64,000 bases of DNA from Verrucomicrobiaceae bacterium (GTDB lineage: Bacteria > Verrucomicrobiota > Verrucomicrobiia > Verrucomicrobiales > Verrucomicrobiaceae). Position 1 is the first letter of the stretch, and each line of letters begins with the position of its first letter. The stretch lies in assembly GCA_027484445.1 (NCBI GenBank), contig JAIXSY010000021.1, forward strand, positions 171,562 through 235,561, read 5' to 3'. The position numbers were made by a program, and so were the translations under genes. The notes beneath the pieces were generated by a model. It worked only from the letters and a program-made list of their open reading frames with translations. It ran no database searches and was not told where the DNA came from. Shown here piece after piece: positions 35,252 through 44,388 of the stretch.

Positions 35252-35851
35252 ATGTTTTTAAACCGCATCTGGATCATCGCAGGGCTGCTGCTGGCCGCCA
35301 TCTGGACCGGCGTCGCCATCGTCATGCATCAGACCGATGACCTCGTCTCCTGGCCTGGCAAGGTGCAGGATCGGTTGGAGCAGGCACCGTGGCTGATGGG
35401 AGAAAAGGCCAGCGAAGAAGCCCGCCGCAGTTATCTGGCTTTACTCATTCGCGACTACAATCGGCTGGACAACTCCCAGCGGAAAAAACTGCGTGAAGAT
35501 GCCCAGGAGTCACTCGACAAATTCTTCGCCTCCCTAACGGATCAGGAAAAAAAGCTCTACGTGGACAGCACCATCGAGCCCCTGTTTGAGACCATCGAAA
35601 AGGGGCTGAAGGTCATGCCCGCTGAGGAGCGCAAGCGCCTCATCGGCCGCATGAGGGGCGATGTGAAAAACCTGCGCGGCAGCAATGCCGAGGGCGATCG
35701 GCTGGCCGAGCAGGACCGCAAGTTCATGGAGGACCTCATGGCCGACGAGCCCATGCTCTTCCTGCGCGGGGCCAGCACTACCCAGAAGCTCGAACTGGCT
35801 CCCATCCTGGAGGACATGCAGAGCCGAGTGCAGGGGCTGCGTGGGCGGTAG
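35252..35851 (+). CDS. Hypothetical membrane-anchored helical protein
   Basis: A 199-residue protein. An N-terminal membrane anchor (IWIIAGLLLAAIWTGVAIVM, about 6-25) is followed by a long, charged, helical extracytoplasmic domain (about 60-199; LREDAQESLDKFFASLTDQEKK). I recognise no family. It is the third gene of the tsaC-murJ unit, 5 bp after murJ, which suggests an envelope role. There is no coiled-coil heptad pattern strong enough to claim. Confidence 0.6.
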   Translation: MFLNRIWIIAGLLLAAIWTGVAIVMHQTDDLVSWPGKVQDRLEQAPWLMGEKASEEARRSYLALLIRDYNRLDNSQRKKLREDAQESLDKFFASLTDQEKKLYVDSTIEPLFETIEKGLKVMPAEERKRLIGRMRGDVKNLRGSNAEGDRLAEQDRKFMEDLMADEPMLFLRGASTTQKLELAPILEDMQSRVQGLRGR

Positions 35852-36252
35852 CATACCTTCGCTCTGGGTTGATCTGTAGATCGGTAGGGTAAGGCTGCAT
35901 GGAAGAATATTCATCATGCGCATGATTTGGTGATGAACTTGGACAACAAGCCTTATGCCTAACAAATAAAAAATAAGGATACGTGAAGCCAGCTGAAATT
36001 GTCCATGTTGTTCATCGGCAGAATGGCTTCGAGTGAGAAAGGTAAGGATGGCAGAATGGGTCGTTTTTAACGGTGCAACGCATCTGAGAAAAGCTTCAGC
36101 AAACAGATTATCTACCTTCATTCATTGGACGAAAAACGTCGAGCAAACCAAAAGGTGGGAATGAAATCTTCTGGCATGAGCGGTGCTTTTTTTGCGGGGG
36201 CCTTGGTTATACCTCCTCTAGCCAGGGCATAACATCCCCAAGCATAACAAAA
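35852..36252. other. Long intergenic region, no gene seen
   Basis: About 400 bp, clearly richer in A+T than its neighbours (for example around 35930-36000). Short ORFs here have no family signature and codon use unlike the neighbours. A weak inverted repeat CCTTAT (35951-35956) / ATAAGG (35973-35978) spans an A-rich stretch. The last 100 bp before 36253 probably hold the promoter of the outer-membrane protein gene. No RNA gene is recognised. Confidence 0.5.
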
Positions 36253-37023
36253 ATGAAAAAGCATAAGAAGACACTGACATCACTGCTCTCCATTCAGCTT
36301 GCCTGCGTGCTCGGCTGCATTCCTTTGCAGTCCACCCTGGCTGGCACTGACACCCCTGCCAGTGCGCCCATGGCGACGGACCCAACCGTCCCGTTCGGTG
36401 CCACTGTAACGCTTAATTCTGACACGTTCTTTGGCTTTGTCCCCGCATTCACGGGCTATTACAATCTAACGCCAAACCTGGACCTTACTGCATACGGGAA
36501 CTTCTGGAGTGCAGGCACTTTGGATTCAGGTTTCGGCAATTGGAATGAGTTTGGCCTTGGTCTGAACTTCAAGCTGACGGACTATCTCACCTTTAATCCG
36601 CAGGTTGGTTTTGTCAGCGGAGGACTCCTCAGCGGTGGTGGTGCCCGCAGTGAAATCAATGATGGTTGGGTGCCTAACTTCACGCTGAATCTCTCCTCCG
36701 CCAAATGGGAGGGACAGGTTTACTTTGGAGCCTACCTGCCAATAGGGGATTATGGAGCTTCCTCATTTAGCTTTCTCCATTACTGGGGGAATATCGGATA
36801 CCGTCTCAACAATGTTTTCTCTTTTGGGCTTCATGCGGAGCAACTCTCTGGCGGACAGGATCTCACCACTGATATCGGAGATGCCATTTACACATGGTTC
36901 GGTCCTTACATCCAGTTCAGGAATTCAAACAAGGGTTTGTTTGTGCGCTTCACCGGAGGTGTGGATGCATCTGGGGGGGTGAATAGCTCCTTCTACAAAA
37001 TGGCCGTGGGATTCACTTTCTGA
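36253..37023 (+). CDS. Outer-membrane beta-barrel protein
   Basis: A 256-residue exported protein with a signal peptide ending around LAG (residues about 29-31). The mature part alternates polar and hydrophobic residues in short strands with aromatic girdles (TPNLDLTAYGNFWSAG, NWNEFGLGLNFKLTDY) and ends in Phe (KMAVGFTF), the usual C-terminal signal for the Bam machinery. It resembles DUF6733-like barrels. No channel or substrate can be named. It is flanked by a long A+T-rich upstream region and a strong terminator, so it is a single gene. Confidence 0.75.
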   Translation: MKKHKKTLTSLLSIQLACVLGCIPLQSTLAGTDTPASAPMATDPTVPFGATVTLNSDTFFGFVPAFTGYYNLTPNLDLTAYGNFWSAGTLDSGFGNWNEFGLGLNFKLTDYLTFNPQVGFVSGGLLSGGGARSEINDGWVPNFTLNLSSAKWEGQVYFGAYLPIGDYGASSFSFLHYWGNIGYRLNNVFSFGLHAEQLSGGQDLTTDIGDAIYTWFGPYIQFRNSNKGLFVRFTGGVDASGGVNSSFYKMAVGFTF

Positions 37024-37060
37024 GCCCACGTTGGTTGATCGTGTTGATGTGTTGATGAGA

Positions 37061-37102
37061 GGTTCCCCTCCAAAGTTGGTCTTGGAGGGGAACCCATTTT
37101 TG
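37061..37102 (+). terminator. Rho-independent terminator after the barrel gene
   Basis: Perfect 13-bp stem GGTTCCCCTCCAA (37061-37073) / TTGGAGGGGAACC (37082-37094) with an 8-nt loop, followed by CATTTTTG. It is one of the strongest terminators in the window. Confidence 0.85.
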
Positions 37103-37359
37103 CGCAATCAGCACTGCCGTGAAGAGTCACGTCATAGGCTATCATAGCAGCCCAGTTACGTGCCGAGTCAGAGCTGATGCTTTGTAGCACTCCAACGACT
37201 CTAGCTTCTCATTTGACCAAGGCGGATTGGGCAGCATTGATGCCTCACTCTGACTTTCCACGTCATCAGGGCATTCCTGCCCGTAGAAAAGCAGAACCCG
37301 GGTTGATCCGGCCTTCTTGGCTGCTGATGCCTGGCTTGAAACCCTCCCCCAAAACCTCT

Positions 37360-37971
37360 ATGGAAATGCCTACTACCCCCGTCTCCGTCGGTGCCGTCGT
37401 GCCTGACTTTGAAATGGAAACCTATGAGCCAGGTCATGCCGACTTCGGCAAGGTGACGCTCGCCGACCTCAAAAAGGAAGGCAAATGGACCATTTTGGTC
37501 TTCTACCCTGCTGACTTTACCTTCGTCTGCCCCACCGAGTTGGCGGACCTCGCCGATCAGCAGGAAAAGTTAGCATCCCTGGGAGCCCATGTCATCGGCG
37601 TCTCTACAGATACCAAATTTGCTCACATGGTCTGGCGTAACACAGAAGGTCTGTTGAAGAATGTGAAATACACGCTCGCGGCTGATCCGACGGGCAAAGT
37701 GAGCCGCCTCTTCGGCGTCTATGATGCCACGACTGGTTTAGCGTTGCGTGGCACTTTCATCATCAACCCCGAAGGCAAGCTGGTTTCTTCCGAGATCAAT
37801 TTCTACAACGTCGGTCGCAATGCCGCCGAGTTGGTTAGAAAAATGGAAGCCAATGTGCATCTCATGGCAAATCCAAGTGAGGCATGTCCCGCCAAGTGGA
37901 CTCCAGGATCGAAGACGCTGAAGCCCGGCAAGGACATCGTCGGCAACGTCGCCTCGGCCATGGCTTCCTGA
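37360..37971 (+). CDS. Typical 2-Cys peroxiredoxin (AhpC/Prx1 type)
   Basis: Reduces hydrogen peroxide and organic peroxides with thiols. It has 203 residues from ATG 37360. The open frame extends to 37177, but the added residues do not resemble the family. The peroxidatic Cys57 is in FTFVCPTE and the resolving Cys176 in EACPAKW, so it is a typical 2-Cys enzyme. The GVSTDTKFAHMVW segment replaces the common SHxSHLAW. No ahpF or thioredoxin reductase gene is adjacent, and no OxyR gene was seen. It ends at its own terminator. Confidence 0.88.
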   Translation: MEMPTTPVSVGAVVPDFEMETYEPGHADFGKVTLADLKKEGKWTILVFYPADFTFVCPTELADLADQQEKLASLGAHVIGVSTDTKFAHMVWRNTEGLLKNVKYTLAADPTGKVSRLFGVYDATTGLALRGTFIINPEGKLVSSEINFYNVGRNAAELVRKMEANVHLMANPSEACPAKWTPGSKTLKPGKDIVGNVASAMAS

Positions 37972-37995
37972 TTCAATCGACATTCCAATAGCAAG

Positions 37996-38029
37996 CGCCA
38001 TGAGAGTTCTGCCTCTCATGGCGTTTCTT
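37996..38029 (+). terminator. Rho-independent terminator after the peroxiredoxin gene
   Basis: Perfect 11-bp stem CGCCATGAGAG (37996-38006) / CTCTCATGGCG (38013-38023) with a 6-nt loop, followed by TTTCTTTT. It lies 25 bp after the stop. Confidence 0.8.
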
Positions 38030-38099
38030 TTGAGTGAAACAGAGTCCGAAAGCTCAATCTCCCGTCAGATGTTCATTTTGTCTCCGTAATCTCGTTCTC

Positions 38100-38732
38100 A
38101 TGATCAAACCCTTTTTTTTTCTACTTGGTTTCGCCTTCCATGCCGCAGTTTATGCGGACACGGTGCCGCTTTTTGACGGCAAAACCTTCACCGGCTGGGA
38201 GGGCGATATCGGCAGTGTCTGGCGTATCGAAGACGCAGCGCTCGTCGCCGGTTCTATGGAGAAAAAGCAGGAAAAGAACAACTTCCTCGCCACCACCAAG
38301 ACCTACGGCGACTTTGAGCTCACGCTGAAATGGAAGCTCGAAGGCACCGAAGGCTTCGTGAACGGCGGCGTGCAGTTCCGCACCGAGCGTATCCCGAACC
38401 ACCATGAAGTTTCTGGCTACCAGGCGGATCTCGGCAAGGGCTACGACGGTGCCTTGTATGACGAGAGCCGACGCAAGAAGATGCTCGCGCAACCTTCGCC
38501 CGAAGTCCTTGCCAAGGCACAAAAGCCACTCGGTGAGTGGAACGACTATCGCATCCGTGCGGAGGGAAATCGCATTCAGATCTGGCTGAATGGCGTGCAG
38601 ACAGTCGATTACACCGAGACGGAACCGAACATCGCTCTCACCGGCATCATCGCCGTTCAGATCCACGGCGGTGCCACCTCCATCGTGCGCTACAAGGATC
38701 TCATCATTGAGGAGTTGGCTGCCAAAAAGTAA
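38100..38732 (+). CDS. Secreted DUF1080 (3-keto-disaccharide hydrolase-like) protein
   Basis: A 210-residue exported protein. ATG 38100 starts a signal peptide (IKPFFFLLGFAFHAAVYA). The mature part is a concanavalin-like sandwich with the family signature FDGKTFTGWEG, VWRIEDAALVAG, FELTLKWKL and GGVQFRTERIPN. Some family members act on 3-keto sugars. The 12-bp gap to the next gene shows an operon with the 1245-residue SGNH/heme protein, an association common in Verrucomicrobia and Planctomycetes. Confidence 0.83.
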   Translation: MIKPFFFLLGFAFHAAVYADTVPLFDGKTFTGWEGDIGSVWRIEDAALVAGSMEKKQEKNNFLATTKTYGDFELTLKWKLEGTEGFVNGGVQFRTERIPNHHEVSGYQADLGKGYDGALYDESRRKKMLAQPSPEVLAKAQKPLGEWNDYRIRAEGNRIQIWLNGVQTVDYTETEPNIALTGIIAVQIHGGATSIVRYKDLIIEELAAKK

Positions 38733-38744
38733 TCGGATCTCTTT

Positions 38745-41700
38745 ATGCGCCTCCTTTGTGTTTTGTGGCTCGTTTGCAGCACGGGCTATGCTGCTGCCCA
38801 ATCTTTTGAACTCAAGCCCAACGATGTCATCGCGCTCACCGGCGGCTCAAACATGGAGCGGACGCGCTTCAACGGCTACCTGCAAACTAGCCTCATCGCG
38901 TCGAAGCCTGAGCTGAAGATCAAAGTGCGCAATTTCGGCTGGGAAGGCGACACCGTTTTCGAGCAATGGCGCGATGGCGGGCAGACTGAAAAACTCGACC
39001 CGAAACGAGCGGCCGCCGAGAGGCGAATCCAAGCCGAAACCGGCACCGATAGCTGGCGGCAGCAACGAGACTGGCGTCAGCAGCTCAAAGAAGTCGGCGC
39101 GACCGTGGTGATCGCGCAGTTTGGGCAGATGGAGTCGCTCAATGGCATTGAGAAGCTGCCGCAGTTCATTGAGGCGTATGAAAGGCTGATCGAGGAGTTT
39201 GCAGATGAGGGGCGGCGGGTGGTGCTGGTGACACCCGTGCCGTTTGAAGGGGGGCCCCATGGAGAGAACCCCAATTTGAAATTGGTGGCCTACTCAACAG
39301 CGATCAAGACATTGGCGAAACGTTTGGGGATCCACTGCATCGACCTGTCACCATGGATTATTGCTACGATGCCCCAAAGGACTGAGAATGGCTATCAGCT
39401 CAACGATGCGGGGCACCACATGGCCGCGCACAGCATAGCTGAAGGTGTTGGAATAAAGCCCGTCACCAACGAAGCCGTGCGCGCCCAAGTCCTCGAATTC
39501 GAGCGCCTGTGGTTCGACTACTGGCGCCCTATGAACTGGGCTTTCCTCATGGGCGACCGCACCAACGTGCCTTACTCGAAGGACTGGAAGGACTCGACGA
39601 GGCGCATCTTCCCGCAGGAGATGGAGGATTTTCGTCCGTTGCTCGATCAAGCCGAGAAAAACATCTGGGCGGCCATTGAAGGCAAACCGGTTACGCCGAT
39701 TGGCGTGCGTTCGTCGATACCGGTCGAGCCGCCGACAGCGAAACCGCAATCGCCGGAAGAAGAACTGGCATCGTTTCAGATCATGGATGGCTTTGCGGTG
39801 AATCTCTTTGCCAGCGAGGCCGACGGCATCGTGAAGCCGATCCAGATGCGCTGGGATGAACGCGGTCGCCTTTGGGTGGCCTGCGCGGTGAGTTATCCGC
39901 AGATCAAACCGGGCGAAAAAGCCAACGATTACGTGCTCGTGTGCGAGGACACCGATGGCGACGGCAAAGCGGATAAGTTTCACAAGTTCGTCGAAGGCCT
40001 GTTCATGCCCGCGGGCCTCGAACTCGGCGATGGCGGCCTGTATGTGGCGCAGGGCACGGAGTTGCTGCATTTCAAGGACACCGATGGCGATGACAAAGCG
40101 GACACGAAGCGCATCGTGCTCGGCGGTTTCGGCACCGCGGACTCGCATCAGATGATCAACTGCATCAACTGGGGCTTCGGCGGCGAACTATGGTTCACGC
40201 AGGGGCATCACATCTACTCGCGAGTCGAGACGCCGTATGGCGTGGAGACGCTGAACCGCGCGGGCGTGTGGCGCTACCGGCCGCGAACGGGGCATCTCGA
40301 TCCCTTTTTCCAATGGTCGAGCGCCGGAGCGAACTGCTGGGGCGTCACCACCACCGAATACGGCCAGGCCTTCCACAAAAGCGGCGCGAACATCGGCAGT
40401 TGGTTCACCACGCCGGGCATGGTGCGCTCGGATCTTGCCGTGAACGCGCAGGCGATGAACCTCTGCCTCGCGCCGATCAAGCAGGTGGGGCAGGAGTTCC
40501 TGCACAGCAGCATGTTTCCAAAAGAGATGCAGGGCCGCATCATCATCGGCGGCTACTACGCGAACCTGCTCGAATGGCACGAACTGAAGTTCGAGAACGG
40601 CATGTTCAGCACCACGCGGTTGCCAAACATCATCGAGACGAAAAACAACGTCTTCCGCCCCGTCGAAGTGCGCATGGGCCCGGATGGCGGCATCTATGTG
40701 GCGGATTGGTATAACCCGATCATCGGCCACTATCAGGCCAGCTACCGCCATCCCGACCGCGACAAAGAACACGGCCGCATCTGGCGCGTGACGTGGAAGA
40801 CCGGTCAAGTGGTCAAGCCGGTCAATCTCTTCAAACAGAGCGTTCCTGAGCTGCTGGAGCAGCTCGATTCCAAAGAACGCTGGGCGTGGTATCAGGCGAA
40901 ACGCTTGCTGATTGAGCGAGAAAGCAAAGAAGTCATCACCGCGCTCGATGCGTGGACACCAAAGCAAGACGCCTATCGCCAACTCCAAGCTCTCTCGCTT
41001 TATGAGGCGCATGAAACGCAGCGCCCGGAGTTGCTGAAAGCGCTGCTGAGATCAGCAGATGCCCGCATTCGCGCCTACGCCACCCGCGTGATCGGCACTT
41101 GGGCACGCGATGGCAAGCTGGCGGATGCTTTGACGCTGCTCGAAGCCCAAATCGCTGACGAAGACGCCCTCGTGCGACTCGAAGCTATCGTCGCAGCGAG
41201 CTACATCTCCGACGAACGCTCCGCCGTGGTCGCCGCACGGGCACTCGACAAAGAATTCAACGGTTACCACCTGCACGCGCTCACGAAGACGCTGCATGTG
41301 CTGAACCCGCTGTGGTCAGCCAAACCGGCCTTCGAGAAAGACGAGCACCTCATCTTTGCGCTGCAAAACGGCTGGGTGGAGAACAACCCGAACGACCTCA
41401 AAAACCTCAGCGGTGCCGCCATCGGCTACACGCCGAACGCGAACGCCAAAGCCGCTGCCATCATGCGCGAGCAGATCGCGAAGCATGAGGGCGATGCCGA
41501 ACGCCAGACGAAGTGGCTCAAAGCGCTCGCCGGAACTGCAAGCGGTGACGACGTGGCCTTCATCTTCGAACGCGCCGGCCAAAACGCCGCCGTGCTCGCC
41601 GCGTTGAAGGCTGCGAAGCCGGAGAATGCCGAAAAGCTGCTCGCACCGTTGTTTGAATCCCAAAATGCCGCAGTGCGTGCGCAGGGCATCCGGCTCGCAG

Positions 41701-42482
41701 GCGCGTGGAAAGTCGGTTCCTTCACCGAAAGCATCCGAAAGCTCGCTTTGGAGCAAAACATGCCGCAGGCACTCGCTGCGCTCATCAGCCTGAAACCGGA
41801 TGAAGTGGCTGCTTTGGCTCTCGAAGACACCACGAAGCTCGCCGCGCTCGTTTCGCGTGCCGAAGGTCATGCGGCGCTGATGCGTGCTTTGCAGAAGAAG
41901 GACGCGCTGGATGCTGCGCAGGCCAAAATGGTACTCACCACGCTCAACAACCTCGGTAAGAACGACGCGAAGCTCTCGCCGCTGCTCATGAAGCTCGCGG
42001 GGATCAATTCAGCGCTGCCGACCTACACGAAGGAATACATCGCCAACATCGTGAAGGGCGCGAACACCTTCGGAAACGCCGCCGAGGGCAAAAAGATCTA
42101 CGAAGCCGCCGGTTGCATCGCCTGCCACATCCCCGGAGTCGCGCAGAGCAAGATCGGCCCCGACTTGAGCGCCATCGCGAGAGGTCTGCCCATCGACATG
42201 ATCGTCACCGAGGTCGTCTGGCCGGCGCTGAACGTCAAAGAAGGTTACGAAGCAGCGACGGCGACTCTGAAAGACGGACGAGTTGTGACTGGCTTCAAGC
42301 AGACAGATACCGTGGAAACCCTCACCCTTCGTGACCTAACGGGGGCTATGGTTGCTCTGAAAAAGACTGACCTTCAAAGCATTCAATTCGGTGGCTCTTT
42401 GATGCCCGATGGCCTCACCGCTGGGCTTAACGAACGACAACTCGCCCATTTGATTCGATACCTCAGTGAGTTGGGGAAGTGA
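38745..42482 (+). CDS. Giant PVC-type heme-binding protein: SGNH domain, propeller, HEAT region, cytochrome c
   Basis: A 1245-residue exported protein. After the signal peptide (RLLCVLWLVCSTGYAAA) comes an SGNH-like domain (about 20-230). A membrane-bound-dehydrogenase-like beta-propeller (about 340-690) follows, with FQIMDGFAVNLFASE and CEDTDGDGKADKF. HEAT-like helical repeats fill about 700-1070. A C-terminal cytochrome c domain has the heme site CIACH (TIGR02603-like) within EGKKIYEAAGCIACH. The SGNH block I reads GGSN instead of GDS, and block III reads FGQMES instead of GxND, so its esterase activity is doubtful. It follows the DUF1080 gene by 12 bp. An extracytoplasmic redox role is inferred. 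Confidence 0.82.
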   Translation: MRLLCVLWLVCSTGYAAAQSFELKPNDVIALTGGSNMERTRFNGYLQTSLIASKPELKIKVRNFGWEGDTVFEQWRDGGQTEKLDPKRAAAERRIQAETGTDSWRQQRDWRQQLKEVGATVVIAQFGQMESLNGIEKLPQFIEAYERLIEEFADEGRRVVLVTPVPFEGGPHGENPNLKLVAYSTAIKTLAKRLGIHCIDLSPWIIATMPQRTENGYQLNDAGHHMAAHSIAEGVGIKPVTNEAVRAQVLEFERLWFDYWRPMNWAFLMGDRTNVPYSKDWKDSTRRIFPQEMEDFRPLLDQAEKNIWAAIEGKPVTPIGVRSSIPVEPPTAKPQSPEEELASFQIMDGFAVNLFASEADGIVKPIQMRWDERGRLWVACAVSYPQIKPGEKANDYVLVCEDTDGDGKADKFHKFVEGLFMPAGLELGDGGLYVAQGTELLHFKDTDGDDKADTKRIVLGGFGTADSHQMINCINWGFGGELWFTQGHHIYSRVETPYGVETLNRAGVWRYRPRTGHLDPFFQWSSAGANCWGVTTTEYGQAFHKSGANIGSWFTTPGMVRSDLAVNAQAMNLCLAPIKQVGQEFLHSSMFPKEMQGRIIIGGYYANLLEWHELKFENGMFSTTRLPNIIETKNNVFRPVEVRMGPDGGIYVADWYNPIIGHYQASYRHPDRDKEHGRIWRVTWKTGQVVKPVNLFKQSVPELLEQLDSKERWAWYQAKRLLIERESKEVITALDAWTPKQDAYRQLQALSLYEAHETQRPELLKALLRSADARIRAYATRVIGTWARDGKLADALTLLEAQIADEDALVRLEAIVAASYISDERSAVVAARALDKEFNGYHLHALTKTLHVLNPLWSAKPAFEKDEHLIFALQNGWVENNPNDLKNLSGAAIGYTPNANAKAAAIMREQIAKHEGDAERQTKWLKALAGTASGDDVAFIFERAGQNAAVLAALKAAKPENAEKLLAPLFESQNAAVRAQGIRLAGAWKVGSFTESIRKLALEQNMPQALAALISLKPDEVAALALEDTTKLAALVSRAEGHAALMRALQKKDALDAAQAKMVLTTLNNLGKNDAKLSPLLMKLAGINSALPTYTKEYIANIVKGANTFGNAAEGKKIYEAAGCIACHIPGVAQSKIGPDLSAIARGLPIDMIVTEVVWPALNVKEGYEAATATLKDGRVVTGFKQTDTVETLTLRDLTGAMVALKKTDLQSIQFGGSLMPDGLTAGLNERQLAHLIRYLSELGK

Positions 42483-42527
42483 GCGAAGGTGTTTAGTGGA
42501 GGTGTCTTTAACCTCAGTCCATTCGCA

Positions 42528-44159
42528 TCAGTGGATTGCTTTTTTGCTCTTTCCCTTGCCTTTGACTTTTGGTTGTTCAGCCATTGTTTGTTTGGCTAAG
42601 GCAGTAAAGGCGTCGGTCTGCTTTTGCCAGAGGGAAGCTAGCTCTTGAACCTTATCTGGCATCTTGGCAGCGAGGTTGTGCTGTTCGGCCCGATCCGTTT
42701 TGAGATCGTAAAGTGCCCAGGCTTCGTCTTTGGCGGCAACGAGCTTCCAATCGCCGACGCGGATGGCTTTGTTGCCTTCGTGCAGCCACCAAAGTGAATC
42801 GCGAGCGATGGTTTCGTTCTTCGAAAAGGCAGGCAAAAGACTCTTGCCGGGTGCTTCGGGAATGGGTTCACCGTTCCAGTGTTTCGGCTTCTCGATATCG
42901 AGTAGATCCAGCACGGTAGGCACAAAATCGATCACGTGTGAGGGAGTGGTACGCAGCTCCCCTTTTGCAGCAATGCCTGCGGGCCAATGCACGATCAATG
43001 GCGTGCTGATGCCGCCTTCATGCACCCAGGTTTTGTGGCGACGGTGAGGTGTGTTGGCTGCACTGGAAAAACCTGGCCCAAGGCATAGGTAAGTTTCAGC
43101 ACTGCCGGGTGGTGCAGCGGGATCGTGGCCACCATGGCGCACCATGATCTCGGCACTCGCGCCATTGTCAGAGGCAAAGAAAATCAGGGTATTTTCGAAC
43201 GTACCCATGCTTCGGATTTGTGCGAGAATGCGACCAATCTCCTGATCCATGCGATCAATCATGGCGGCATGAATCGCCATCTTCGTTGCTTGAAAGCGAC
43301 GTTGTTCGTCCTTGAGTTCGTTCCATGGCAGCGGACGGTTGACCTCTCCCGAGCCGAGTTTTTGCATGGCATCAGGGAAGGCGTAGGGCGGCCCAACTTC
43401 ACGTTCCAGAGATGATAAGCTCGTTTGGGTCAGGCCCATCTCTTTTTGACGTGCAAATCGGACTTCGCGCAGCTTGTCCCAGCCTTCGAGATAGTGGTCG
43501 CGATACTTGGCGATATCCTCTGGCAGAGCCTGCAATGGGAAGTGCGGTGCGATGAAAGGGATGTAGTGGAAGAAGGGTCTGTCGGCATGGTTAGCAGCGT
43601 GATCCTTGAGGCAGTCGATGGCGTGGTCAGCCGTTGCGATGGTGGCGTAGTAGCCTGTCTCATCCGCAGATGGAGTCACGGGCACGTCGTCGATCGAGTT
43701 GCCTTTGGCCGTGAAAAAGTTGCCTTGATTTTGCATATCGAGCGAACGGTCAAAACCTCCAGCAAGCACTTTGCCGTCGATGTGCCATTTGCCACTGTGA
43801 TAGCAGCGATAACCTAAAGGTTTGAGGAAATGAGGGAGCAGAGGAGCCCACTTTTGGCGCAAGCCCTGACCTCCTCCGCCGACCTCTGGCAGTTCATCAC
43901 GATGAATCTGTTGAGCATAATAACCACTCATCAGTGCGCTCCTCGTGGGCCAGCAACGGGCTGTATTGTAGAATTGCGTGAAACGTAGGCCATTTTTGGC
44001 CAGCGAGTCCAAGTTTGGCGTTGCGATTTCACTGCCGTAACAGCCTAGATCTGAGTATCCCAGATCATCCGCAAGGATGAAAACGATGTTGGGTTTCGCC
44101 CCAATCAGCGACGAACACGCAAAGAGGGCAAAGCCAAGAGAGATGAAATGAGCTTTCAT
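42528..44159 (-). CDS. Secreted type I sulfatase (second copy)
   Basis: A 543-residue sulfatase with a signal peptide (KAHFISLGFALFACSSLIGA). The metal-binding ILADDLGYSDLGCYG, the formylglycine site CWPTR, HSGKWHIDG and the SDNGA segment are present, so it is an active-type S1 sulfatase. It differs from the sulfatase at 19737 in the active-site sequence (CWPTR versus CSPSR), so their substrates probably differ. The C-terminus ends in a Lys-rich stretch (KGKGKSKKAIH). It faces the heme-protein gene convergently with 45 bp between them. Confidence 0.88.
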   Translation of the reverse strand: MKAHFISLGFALFACSSLIGAKPNIVFILADDLGYSDLGCYGSEIATPNLDSLAKNGLRFTQFYNTARCWPTRSALMSGYYAQQIHRDELPEVGGGGQGLRQKWAPLLPHFLKPLGYRCYHSGKWHIDGKVLAGGFDRSLDMQNQGNFFTAKGNSIDDVPVTPSADETGYYATIATADHAIDCLKDHAANHADRPFFHYIPFIAPHFPLQALPEDIAKYRDHYLEGWDKLREVRFARQKEMGLTQTSLSSLEREVGPPYAFPDAMQKLGSGEVNRPLPWNELKDEQRRFQATKMAIHAAMIDRMDQEIGRILAQIRSMGTFENTLIFFASDNGASAEIMVRHGGHDPAAPPGSAETYLCLGPGFSSAANTPHRRHKTWVHEGGISTPLIVHWPAGIAAKGELRTTPSHVIDFVPTVLDLLDIEKPKHWNGEPIPEAPGKSLLPAFSKNETIARDSLWWLHEGNKAIRVGDWKLVAAKDEAWALYDLKTDRAEQHNLAAKMPDKVQELASLWQKQTDAFTALAKQTMAEQPKVKGKGKSKKAIH

Positions 44160-44230
44160 GATAACAGCCCATCGCCTATAGAAACAAAAGATGGGAAGGG
44201 AGGAACTGAGACCTGCGCGTGATCTTTCAG

Positions 44231-44297
44231 CCCGGATTCAGAAGTTCTCTTCAAGCGGTCCATTCTTGCCCCGCTGAACTTCAGCATCCGGGTTCAG
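44231..44297. repeat. Structured intergenic element, copy B
   Basis: The second member of a pair with 3874-3930. It folds into a nested hairpin: CCCGGAT (44231-44237) / ATCCGGG (44286-44292), GAAGTTC (44241-44247) / GAACTTC (44276-44282), and AGCGG (44254-44258) / CCGCT (44271-44275). It lies between the start of the second sulfatase and the end of the next gene, outside coding sequence. Its function is unknown; it may act as DNA or RNA. Confidence 0.55.
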
Positions 44298-44327
44298 TGC
44301 ATCGAGAGGCCTGGGTTTCCGATGACA

Positions 44328-44356
44328 AAAATGCCGCTGACGAATTCGTCAGCGGC
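44328..44356 (-). terminator. Terminator formed by a perfect 24-bp palindrome
   Basis: GCCGCTGACGAA (44333-44344) and its reverse complement TTCGTCAGCGGC (44345-44356) abut with no extra loop. On the minus strand the hairpin is followed by ATTTTTGTC. It lies 33 bp after the stop of the gene at 44389. Confidence 0.75.
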
Positions 44357-44388
44357 TGGTGGTCTTGTTCTTGTTCGAGGAGGCAGAA

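Noticed and set aside
35534..36121. A 195-codon minus-strand ORF over the end of the third murJ-unit gene and the intergenic region
   Set aside because: Half of it is antisense to a coding gene and the rest is A+T-rich sequence with unusual codons; no signature is visible.
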